Shown one piece after another: positions 25,695-32,036 of a stretch of DNA of 32,036 nucleotides (position 1 is its first letter; every line of letters begins with the position of its first letter). The stretch is from Actinomycetes bacterium (GTDB lineage Bacteria; Actinomycetota; Acidimicrobiia; Acidimicrobiales; Palsa-688): NCBI GenBank assembly GCA_021808785.1, contig JAKBAX010000015.1, forward strand, positions 1 through 32,036, given 5' to 3'. The notes below the pieces were generated by a model that was not told where the DNA came from, did not search any database, and was given only the letters and a program-made list of their open reading frames with translations. Position numbers and translations under genes: made by a program.

Positions 25695-26940
25695 GGGCGT
25701 TGCCCCGCGCCACCTGGCCCAACCAGCGGGCCGAGGGCTTGACCGTGCGGGCGAAGGTCTCGGGATCGAAGGAGATGAGCCCGAACGTCTTGGCATAGCC
25801 GGCCGTCCACTCGAAGTTGTCCAGCAGGCTCCAGTGGAGGTAGCCCCTGACGTCGATGCCGGCCTCGATGCACGCAGCCAGGCCCTCGAGTGCGCCGTGG
25901 GTGTACACGATCCGGGCCCGGTCGTCGTCGGTGGCCATCCCGTTCTCCGTCACCAGCACCGGCACCTGGGCCCGCTCGGCGGCCAATGCCACGGTGTGAC
26001 CGAGGGCCGGAGGGTAGACCTCCCAGCCCGTCTGCATCGTCGGCGCGTCCTCGCCCGGAGGAATCTGGCCCTCGGGACCGAGCACGGTGCGGGAATAGGT
26101 CTGCACCCCGACGAAGTCGTCGTCCCGGGACACGTCCAGCCAGTCCTCTTCACCGTGGCGACGCGCCCGGCGGCAGCGCTCCTCGCCCCCGGGGCCCGAT
26201 TGCAGGTCGATGAGGGCGAGAGTCCAACCGACCTTCTGCCGACCTGGACCGGACTTGATCTCGGTCACCGCCCGCCGATGGGCTTCGGCCATGTGATCGA
26301 GGTCGGCGCTGCTCAGACCGGGGCGGTATCGGGCCGGGTCGTGGCCCCCGACGCCGCTCGGTTCGGACCCGGCCGCGCCCGGGGCGGCCCGGTCGCTGGT
26401 ACCCATCGGGATGACCCCGGTGTGCTCGAGCAGGGACATGACGTTCGGCTCGTTGAGCGTGCACACCCACTCCACCAGGTCGCCCACGTGCCGGGTGAGA
26501 CGAGCCGCGTAGCGGGCGAAGTGATCCGCGGCGGTCTCCGAGGCCCATCCGCCCTGGCCCGCCATCCATCTGGGCAGGGTGAAGTGGCTGTAGCTCACCA
26601 CCGGGGTCACCCCGCTCTCCAGGCAGGTCGAGATCATACGGCGGTAGTGCTCCAACGCGGCCCGGGAGAAGAAGCCCGGTTCGGGTTCGATGCGCGACCA
26701 CTCGATGGAGAAGCGGTAGGCGTTGAGCCCGACCTCCCGCAGGAGCGCGATGTCTTCGGCGTAGCGGTGGTAGTGGTCACACGCGTCGCCCGACGGCTCG
26801 GTGAAGTGGGTCTCGGCGCCCCATTCCACCGGCCACAGATCGGCGTTGACGTTACCGCCCTCCACCTGATGGCCCGCGGTGGAGGCTCCCCACAGAAAGC
26901 CGGCGGGAAACGCACCACCTCGGGTGTGGGTTGGCGACAT
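25675..26940 (-). CDS. GH1 beta-glucosidase
   Basis: This 421-residue retaining glycoside hydrolase of family 1 acts on beta-glucosides, often also beta-galactosides or beta-fucosides. It shows the N-terminal GFLWGASTAGHQVEG, the acid/base motif TLNEPN (E164), the nucleophile motif LVTENG (E332) and the C-terminal glycone-binding segment HWSLLDNFEWTAGYAKTFG. The length is slightly short but complete. There is no signal peptide. The ATG follows GGAGG by 8 nt and lies 3 bp after the Gfo/Idh/MocA stop, so the two are one transcript. It differs from the GH3 enzyme in fold and operon, which suggests two beta-linkages or two regulatory conditions. Its end overlaps the GH78 gene on the other strand by 20 bp. 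Confidence 0.96.
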   Translation of the reverse strand: MSPTHTRGGAFPAGFLWGASTAGHQVEGGNVNADLWPVEWGAETHFTEPSGDACDHYHRYAEDIALLREVGLNAYRFSIEWSRIEPEPGFFSRAALEHYRRMISTCLESGVTPVVSYSHFTLPRWMAGQGGWASETAADHFARYAARLTRHVGDLVEWVCTLNEPNVMSLLEHTGVIPMGTSDRAAPGAAGSEPSGVGGHDPARYRPGLSSADLDHMAEAHRRAVTEIKSGPGRQKVGWTLALIDLQSGPGGEERCRRARRHGEEDWLDVSRDDDFVGVQTYSRTVLGPEGQIPPGEDAPTMQTGWEVYPPALGHTVALAAERAQVPVLVTENGMATDDDRARIVYTHGALEGLAACIEAGIDVRGYLHWSLLDNFEWTAGYAKTFGLISFDPETFARTVKPSARWLGQVARGNALSPPGP

Positions 26941-26943
26941 GTG

Positions 26944-27918
26944 CTACTCCTCCGGGTAGATGACGCCCAGATGGCTGCGGATGGAGTCCATCGTCTGGGC
27001 CATGGAGAGGGACTCGTGGAGCGCCATCACCGTCGATTCGCTCGACCCGGCGGCCATACAGCGGTGGACCTCCTCGATCTCGAAGCGCAGCCCATCGCCC
27101 TCGAAGGTGGCGTCGATACGCTCGCTGCCCTGGGGGGAACGCACGTCGAAGTGGTCGGGACAGTGCATGAAGGCCGGAATGTCGATCCAGCCGTCCGACC
27201 CGGCGATGCGGGCCTGGCAGCCCATCGGCACCCGGATGGCGGCCTTGACCACGCCCAGGCTCCCGCTCGGGTGATGCAGCACCGCCGCGACCTGCTCGTC
27301 CACACCGGTGGCGCCCACCTGGCCGTCGGCGGTGACCCGGTCGGGCGGGCCCAGGACCAACTGGCACAGATGCAGCGGATAGATGCCGAGGTCCAGCAAT
27401 GCTCCGCCACCCAGGCTGCGGTCGAAGTAGCGGCTGTCGGGCTGCACGTCGATACGGAACCCGAAATCGGCCTCGACCAGTAGAGGCTGACCGATGCGGC
27501 CTTCGGCCAGGACATCGGCCAGGCGCCGGTAGGCGGGCAGGAAGCGGCTCCACAGCGCCTCCATCAGGAACGTCCCCCCCGCTCGGGCTGCATCCACCAT
27601 CTGGCCGACCTGATGGGCGGAAAGGGCGAGGGGTTTCTCACACAGGACCGCCTTACCGGCCCCGATGGCGGTCAGCGCGTCGCGCAGATGCCGGGAATGG
27701 GGGGTCGCCACGTAGACGGCATCCACCCGATCGTCGGCGGCCAGGGCGGCCACGTCGTCGTAAGCGCGCGGGATGGCGTGCTCCCGGGCGAACTCCTCGG
27801 CGCGGGGCATCGATCGCGACGACACCGCGGCGATCTCTCCTCCTTCGACCATCTGCATGGCCGATGCGAACCGCCGGGCGATACCGCCCGTGGCGACGAC
27901 TCCCCACCCGACGGTCAT
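26944..27918 (-). CDS. Gfo/Idh/MocA-family NAD(P)-dependent dehydrogenase
   Basis: This 324-residue oxidoreductase has an N-terminal Rossmann domain (WGVVATGGIARRFA, then SSRSMPRAEEFA) and the CEKPLA active-site Lys95. The C-terminal sheet domain contains EALWSRFLPAYRRL and GGGALLDLGIYPLHL with D176 and H183. The pattern resembles dimeric dihydrodiol dehydrogenase/xylose dehydrogenase-type members, which oxidise sugars or sugar-like diols with NAD(P). Some relatives oxidise glycosides at C3 before bond cleavage, which would fit the neighbouring glycosidases, but the sequence does not prove that reaction. It is the first gene of the leftward pair with GH1 and diverges from uronate isomerase across a 115-bp gap that holds a LacI-type operator. 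Confidence 0.93.
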   Translation of the reverse strand: MTVGWGVVATGGIARRFASAMQMVEGGEIAAVSSRSMPRAEEFAREHAIPRAYDDVAALAADDRVDAVYVATPHSRHLRDALTAIGAGKAVLCEKPLALSAHQVGQMVDAARAGGTFLMEALWSRFLPAYRRLADVLAEGRIGQPLLVEADFGFRIDVQPDSRYFDRSLGGGALLDLGIYPLHLCQLVLGPPDRVTADGQVGATGVDEQVAAVLHHPSGSLGVVKAAIRVPMGCQARIAGSDGWIDIPAFMHCPDHFDVRSPQGSERIDATFEGDGLRFEIEEVHRCMAAGSSESTVMALHESLSMAQTMDSIRSHLGVIYPEE

Positions 27919-28001
27919 CCGCTGAAACCCCTCACTGGCACCTTCTCTCTCGGCAACGGACCGGTGATCCCGCAGGCTACTTGCCCGCGGGGCTCCAGGT
28001 C

Positions 28002-28015
28002 TGCAAACCTTTGCA
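28002..28015. promoter_or_regulatory. LacI-family operator upstream of uronate isomerase
   Basis: TGCAAACCTTTGCA is a perfect 6-bp inverted repeat around CC and fits the LacI/GalR-family operator pattern TGNAANCGNTTNCA except for one central base. It ends 1 bp before the AGGAGG ribosome-binding site of the uronate isomerase gene. A LacI gene lies downstream at the window end, so local control is likely. Confidence 0.68.
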
Positions 28016-28033
28016 CAGGAGGTCTGGCCAACC

Positions 28034-29455
28034 GTGCTCAGCGACGACCGACTCTTCCCCGCCGATCCCGGTGTGCGCCGGCTGGCCCGACGCCTCTACC
28101 AGCACGTCCGCGAGATGCCGATCGTCAGCCCCCACGGGCACTGCGATCCGGAGCTCCTCGCCGCCGACCGGCCCATCGTCGACCCGGCGGGGGAGCTGGT
28201 CACGAGGGATCACTACCTGTTGAGGATGCTCTACAGCCAGGGTGTTCCCCTGGAGGCGCTCGGCGTCAGCCCGACCGGAGGCGGCGGCGCGGAGACCGAC
28301 GGTCGGAGGATCTGGAGGCTCCTGGCCGACCACTACCACCTCTTTCGCGCCACACCGTCGAAGCTGTGGCTGGACTTCACCATTCAGCACGTGTTCGGCT
28401 TGGACTGCGCCCTCGGGCCCCAGACGGCCGACCGGATCTACGACCACCTGGTCGAGCGGCTGGCCGACGCCGACTTCCGGCCCCGCCGGCTGTTCGAGCG
28501 CTGTCACATCGAGTTCCTGGCCACGACCGATCCCGCGGTGGACCCACTCGAGCACCATGACGTCATTCGCCGATCCGGTTGGCGAGGAACTGTGGTGCCC
28601 ACCTTCCGTCCCGACGGCGTCGTGGATCCGGACCGCCCCGACTTCGCCACCGGCCTGGTCACGCTGGGCGCGATGACCGGAGAGGACACGGGCACCTGGG
28701 ACGGCTACCTGCGGGCGCTGCGAGCCCGCCGGGCGGCCTTCGCGGCGGCGGGCGCCACGGCCACCGACCACGGGCACCAGTCGGCGTCGACCGCCGATCT
28801 ACCATCGAGCGAGGCCGCGCAGCTCTTCCAGAGGATCAGGAAGGGTGATCACCAGCCGGCCGAGGCGGAGCTCTTCCGGGCTCAGATGCTGGTCGAGATG
28901 GCGGCCATGAGCATGGACGACGGTCTGGTCATGCAGTTGCACGCCGGATCGTGGCGCGGCCACAACGCCCGTCTGACGACCCGGTACGGGCCGGACATGG
29001 GAGCCGACATCCCCCGGTCCATGGACTACGTCGCGTCCCTCGAGCCACTGCTCGACCGCTTCGGTAACGAGCCGGCCCTCACCTTGATCGTCTACACCCT
29101 CGACGAGAGCAGTTACAGCCGGGAGCTGGCCCCCCTCGCCGGCCACTACCCGGCGCTGAAGCTCGGCCCGCCCTGGTGGTTCCACGACAGCCCGGAGGGC
29201 ATCCGCCGGTTCCGCCGGCTCGTCACCGAGACGGCCGGGTTCGCCAACACCGTCGGTTTCAGCGATGACGCCCGATCACTGCTCACCATCCCGGCCCGCC
29301 ACGACATGGCTCGTCGCATCGACGCCGGGTTCCTGGCCGGGTTGCTGGCCGAGCACCGCCTCGAGGAGGAAGAGGCCTTCGAGGTGGCCGAGGACCTGGC
29401 CCACCGTCTGGCCCGCGCCGCCTTCGGGGTGCCGGCCCCCACTCTCACCGTCTAG
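28034..29455 (+). CDS. uxaC: Uronate isomerase (glucuronate/galacturonate isomerase)
   Basis: This 473-residue member of the amidohydrolase superfamily interconverts D-glucuronate and D-fructuronate (or galacturonate and tagaturonate), the first cytosolic step of hexuronate breakdown. It shows the metal motif SPHGHCDP (H34, H36), FLATTDPAVDPLEHH, the distinctive LHAGSWRGHN, and the C-terminal GFSDDARSLLTIPARHDMARR. The length matches the family. GTG 28034 follows AGGAGG by 11 nt, rather long but with no better start. The stop TAG overlaps the AGGAGG of the beta-glucuronidase gene, so the two are coupled: glucuronidase frees glucuronate and this enzyme consumes it. The next pathway enzymes (mannonate dehydrogenase and dehydratase, KDG kinase) are not in the window. 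Confidence 0.95.
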   Translation: MLSDDRLFPADPGVRRLARRLYQHVREMPIVSPHGHCDPELLAADRPIVDPAGELVTRDHYLLRMLYSQGVPLEALGVSPTGGGGAETDGRRIWRLLADHYHLFRATPSKLWLDFTIQHVFGLDCALGPQTADRIYDHLVERLADADFRPRRLFERCHIEFLATTDPAVDPLEHHDVIRRSGWRGTVVPTFRPDGVVDPDRPDFATGLVTLGAMTGEDTGTWDGYLRALRARRAAFAAAGATATDHGHQSASTADLPSSEAAQLFQRIRKGDHQPAEAELFRAQMLVEMAAMSMDDGLVMQLHAGSWRGHNARLTTRYGPDMGADIPRSMDYVASLEPLLDRFGNEPALTLIVYTLDESSYSRELAPLAGHYPALKLGPPWWFHDSPEGIRRFRRLVTETAGFANTVGFSDDARSLLTIPARHDMARRIDAGFLAGLLAEHRLEEEEAFEVAEDLAHRLARAAFGVPAPTLTV

Positions 29456-29459
29456 GAGG
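29454..29459 (+). promoter_or_regulatory. Ribosome-binding site overlapping the uxaC stop
   Basis: AGGAGG begins inside the uxaC TAG stop and lies 3 nt before ATG 29463. It sets the GH2 start well inside the 660-residue track ORF and indicates translational coupling. Confidence 0.65.
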
Positions 29460-29462
29460 ATC

Positions 29463-31247
29463 ATGCTCCGACCGCAGGACAACTCCGTTCGGGAGACCAG
29501 AAAGCTGGACGGCCTATGGGACTTCGCCATCGACCGTGACGCCGCGGGCCGGGTCGGGGAGTGGTGGAAGGATCGGCTGCCAGGTGCAGTGAAGATGGCG
29601 GTACCGGCCAGCTACAACGACATCCTCGTGGGGGCCGAGGCCCACGACCACGTCGGTGACGTGTGGTACCAGCGACTGGTGCCGGTGCCGGTCGGGTGGG
29701 CCGGCCGACGCATCGTGCTCCGGCTGGACTCGGCGACACACCGGGCCCGGGTCTGGGTCGACGACACCGAGGTGGCGGCGCACGAGGGTGGCTACACCCC
29801 TTTCGAAGCCGACGTCACGGAGTGGGCCCGCCCGGGTACCACCATCCGGATCACCGTGGTGGTGGACAACACCCTCACCTGGCAGTCGATACCGCCCGGG
29901 ATCGTCGACGAGTCCGCTGACGGGCGACGGCGCCAGCGGTACTACCACGACTTCTTCAACTATTCCGGGTTGCACCGAAGCGTCTGGCTCTACTCCACCG
30001 CTCCCGCCCGCCTGGAGGACCTCACCGTCACCACCGACATCCGGGGAACCACCGGCGTGGTGCGCTACCACGCCGGGGTCGCCGGCCCCGACCGGCTGGA
30101 GACCCACGCCACCCTGGTCGACCCGGACGGCCGGACCGTGGCCGATGCCGTAGGCCCGACCGCCGAGATGACGGTACCCGACGCCCTGCTGTGGGGTCCC
30201 GGTCAGGGAAACCTCTACCAGCTGCAGATCGATCTACGCGACCTTGAAGGTCTCGTCGACCGCTACGTCCTACCGGTCGGCATCCGCACGGTGAGAGTGG
30301 AAGGAGAGCGATTTCTCATCAACGGCAACCCTTTTTACTTCCGTGGCTTCGGAATGCACGAGGACCACGAGGTGCGGGGCAAGGGTCACGACGACGCGTC
30401 GATGCTCCACGACTTCGAGCTGCTCCGGTGGATGGGCGCCAACTCGTTCCGGACCTCCCACTACCCCTACGCGGAGGAGATTCTCGACCACGCCGACCGT
30501 CTGGGGATCGTGGTCATCGACGAAACGGCCGCCGTGGGCCTCAATCTCAACATCGGCGCCGGGCTCTTCGGGACCGGCCCCCGACCCACCTTCTCCGATG
30601 AGACGATCAACGCCACCACCCAGGCCCACCACCTGCGGGCCATCGAGGAGTTGATCCACCGGGACAAGAACCACCCGTCGGTGGTGCTCTGGAGCGTGGC
30701 CAATGAGCCCGAGTCGAACACCGAGGCGTCCCACGCCTATTTCACCCCGCTGTTCGACGCCGCCCGTCGGGCCGACCCCTCGCGCCCCGTCGGGTTCGTC
30801 AACATGCTTCTGGCCACACCCGACGTGTGCCGGGTCACTGAGCTGGCAGACGTGATCATGCTCAACCGCTACTACGGGTGGTACGTCGAGCCGGGCGACC
30901 TGGATCTGGCCGAACGCATGCTGGAGGACGAGCTGCGGGCCTGGTCGCAGCGCTATACCAAGCCCATCATCGTCACCGAGTACGGGGCGGATGCGGTCGG
31001 CGGCCTACACAGCCTCGAACCGGTGCCCTGGAGCGAGGAGTACCAGGCAGCTCTGCTGGACAGCTATCACAGGGTGTTCGACCGGACCGACGCGGTCGTC
31101 GGTGAGCACGTGTGGAACTTCGCCGACTTTGCCACCGGTCCGTCGATCATAAGGGTGGACGGCAACAAGAAGGGCGTCCTCACCCGCAATCGCCGGCCCA
31201 AGGCCGCCGCCCACCTGCTCAGAAAGCGCTGGCACGACGAGGCATGA
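29463..31247 (+). CDS. uidA: GH2 beta-glucuronidase
   Basis: This 594-residue retaining glycoside hydrolase of family 2 removes terminal beta-D-glucuronate. It has the N-terminal jelly-roll sugar-binding domain (KLDGLWDFAIDRD, VPASYNDI), an Ig-like domain and a C-terminal TIM barrel with acid/base E415 (VANEPES) and nucleophile E506 (VTEYGADAV). The NxK motif that marks glucuronidases by gripping the uronate carboxylate is present as GNKKGVLTRNRRPK (N568, K570). This separates it from GH2 beta-galactosidases. The segment after ETAAVGLNLN is short, so I see no long substrate loop as in enterobacterial enzymes. There is no signal peptide. It lies 7 bp after uxaC in the same transcript, and its end overlaps the convergent LacI gene by 29 bp. 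Confidence 0.96.
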   Translation: MLRPQDNSVRETRKLDGLWDFAIDRDAAGRVGEWWKDRLPGAVKMAVPASYNDILVGAEAHDHVGDVWYQRLVPVPVGWAGRRIVLRLDSATHRARVWVDDTEVAAHEGGYTPFEADVTEWARPGTTIRITVVVDNTLTWQSIPPGIVDESADGRRRQRYYHDFFNYSGLHRSVWLYSTAPARLEDLTVTTDIRGTTGVVRYHAGVAGPDRLETHATLVDPDGRTVADAVGPTAEMTVPDALLWGPGQGNLYQLQIDLRDLEGLVDRYVLPVGIRTVRVEGERFLINGNPFYFRGFGMHEDHEVRGKGHDDASMLHDFELLRWMGANSFRTSHYPYAEEILDHADRLGIVVIDETAAVGLNLNIGAGLFGTGPRPTFSDETINATTQAHHLRAIEELIHRDKNHPSVVLWSVANEPESNTEASHAYFTPLFDAARRADPSRPVGFVNMLLATPDVCRVTELADVIMLNRYYGWYVEPGDLDLAERMLEDELRAWSQRYTKPIIVTEYGADAVGGLHSLEPVPWSEEYQAALLDSYHRVFDRTDAVVGEHVWNFADFATGPSIIRVDGNKKGVLTRNRRPKAAAHLLRKRWHDEA

Positions 31248-32036
31248 CGCGACCGGTCGAGTCCCTCACCACCAAGGTTCCCGCCAGTGAGATCGATGAC
31301 GGGGGCTCGCCGAGCAGTTGCACCGCCCGCTCCCCCGCCTCACCCGTCGGCAGCCTGATAGTGGTGAGCGGGGGGTGGACCATCGAAGCCATGGGCACGT
31401 CGTCGCATCCCACCACGCTCATGTGCTCTGGAACGGATATGCCCAGGCGGGCCAGGCCGGCGAGCGCACCGAGGGCCATCTGGTCGTTGAAGCAGAGCAC
31501 CGCGGAGACCGGTGAGGACGCCAGCCGGGGGGCCAGCCGCGCCGCGGCCTCGAAAGTGGGCTCCTCGGGCGCCAGCTCCACGACGTCGAGGCCGATGGCT
31601 CGCGCCGTGCGGCGCAGCGCGTTCCTCCGCTCCGACGCCGCCCACGATCCTCTCGGCCCGCCCAGGTACGCCACCGCCGGGTGGCCGAGGGAGGCCACGT
31701 GCTCGAGTGCCCGGGAGATGGCCGGGGCGGTCCGGAGCAGCACCGAGGAGTGGCCGGGCACGGGCCGGTTGACGAAGGTGGCCGGCTTGGTGCCGAGCGC
31801 GTCGAGATCCTTGTGGAGACGGCGGGGAGACACGATGACGAAACCGTCCACCTCCGCCATCAGCGCCCGCGCCGCCCTTGCCTCTTCGCGCTCGTGCTCG
31901 CCCGTATCGGCCAGCAGTACCTGCATGTCGGAGGCTCGGGCCGTTCTCTCGACGGCCCGTACCAGGGCCGCGAAATGGGGATTGGTGATGTCCGGGACGA
32001 TTACTGCGATGTTGCCGGTGCGACCGGTTATCAGAC
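31219..32036 (-). CDS. LacI-family regulator, N-terminal HTH cut by the window end
   Basis: This is the C-terminal ligand-binding part of a LacI/GalR-family regulator, running off the right edge. The track starts at an internal ATG (31926), but the frame continues upstream as TGRTGNIAVIVPDITNPHFAALVRAVERTAR, the standard first strand of the core domain. Later motifs are HPAVAYLGGP, AVLCFNDQMALGALAGLARLGISVPEHMSVVGCDDVPMASMVHPPLTTIRLP, all typical. The DNA-binding domain lies outside the window. It is convergent with the beta-glucuronidase gene and probably governs uxaC-uidA and the Gfo/Idh-GH1 pair through the operator at 28002-28015, with a sugar or uronate as inducer (inference). Confidence 0.93.
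   Translation of the reverse strand, partial: LITGRTGNIAVIVPDITNPHFAALVRAVERTARASDMQVLLADTGEHEREEARAARALMAEVDGFVIVSPRRLHKDLDALGTKPATFVNRPVPGHSSVLLRTAPAISRALEHVASLGHPAVAYLGGPRGSWAASERRNALRRTARAIGLDVVELAPEEPTFEAAARLAPRLASSPVSAVLCFNDQMALGALAGLARLGISVPEHMSVVGCDDVPMASMVHPPLTTIRLPTGEAGERAVQLLGEPPSSISLAGTLVVRDSTGRVMPRRASAF

Noticed and set aside
1-32036. CRISPR arrays, tRNA or rRNA genes, insertion sequences, attachment sites
   Set aside because: No repeat-spacer pattern, clover-leaf-like segment, transposase or integrase frame was recognised on either strand.

Overview
The window is very GC-rich, gene-dense DNA with many GTG and TTG starts. It holds P450s, family III CoA-transferases and TetR/GntR/LacI regulators, and it looks like a chromosomal segment of a high-GC actinobacterium. 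An Acidimicrobiia-like or related environmental lineage is my guess; the sequence alone does not fix the taxon. I see no tRNA, rRNA, CRISPR array, insertion sequence or phage gene. No gene-free stretch exceeds about 175 bp. The long opposite-strand ORFs in the track are GC shadows of real genes.

Region 1 (about 1-9.2 kb) looks like catabolism of lipophilic or CoA-linked compounds. Leftwards it has an N-acyl-D-amino-acid-deacylase-like amidohydrolase translationally coupled to a two-domain family III CoA-transferase. A divergent cytochrome P450 starts next to a 28-bp inverted repeat. Then comes a leftward GntR - P450 - TetR set, and a rightward ACMSD-type (amidohydrolase 2) metal-dependent hydrolase. 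A perfect 27-bp palindrome lies between the GntR gene and the hydrolase.

Region 2 (about 9.2-12.0 kb) holds an OafA-like membrane O-acyltransferase with a C-terminal SGNH domain and a convergent small alpha/beta hydrolase.

Region 3 (about 12.2-23.1 kb) is the most unusual part. It is a leftward run that is probably one operon: TetR - Fe(II)/2-oxoglutarate (PhyH-type) dioxygenase with a long N-terminal domain - substrate-binding lipoprotein - MFS permease fused to a LivF-type ABC ATPase - LivH/LivM/LivG triple fusion - GH3 beta-glucosidase with a PA14-like insert. All parts of a branched-chain-amino-acid-type (HAAT) importer are present, but packed into two giant polypeptides. One of them carries a complete secondary transporter.

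Region 4 (about 23.1-32.0 kb) is a sugar-conjugate block: a GH78 alpha-L-rhamnosidase divergent from the TetR operon, a GH1 beta-glucosidase plus Gfo/Idh/MocA dehydrogenase pair (leftward), uronate isomerase plus GH2 beta-glucuronidase (rightward), and a LacI regulator cut by the window end. A textbook LacI-type operator (TGCAAACCTTTGCA) sits just before the uronate isomerase ribosome-binding site.

Working model (inference): regions 3 and 4 import and dismantle a glycosylated, probably hydrophobic natural product. The four glycosidases show no signal peptide, so intact glycoside would enter through the hybrid transporter and be cleaved inside the cell at rhamnosyl, glucosyl (or galactosyl) and glucuronosyl linkages. 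Glucuronate would go to uronate isomerase. The aglycone would be oxidised by the PhyH enzyme and perhaps by the P450 and CoA-transferase genes of region 1. The enzyme set matches the sugar types of plant saponins such as soyasaponins, but no substrate is proven by sequence.
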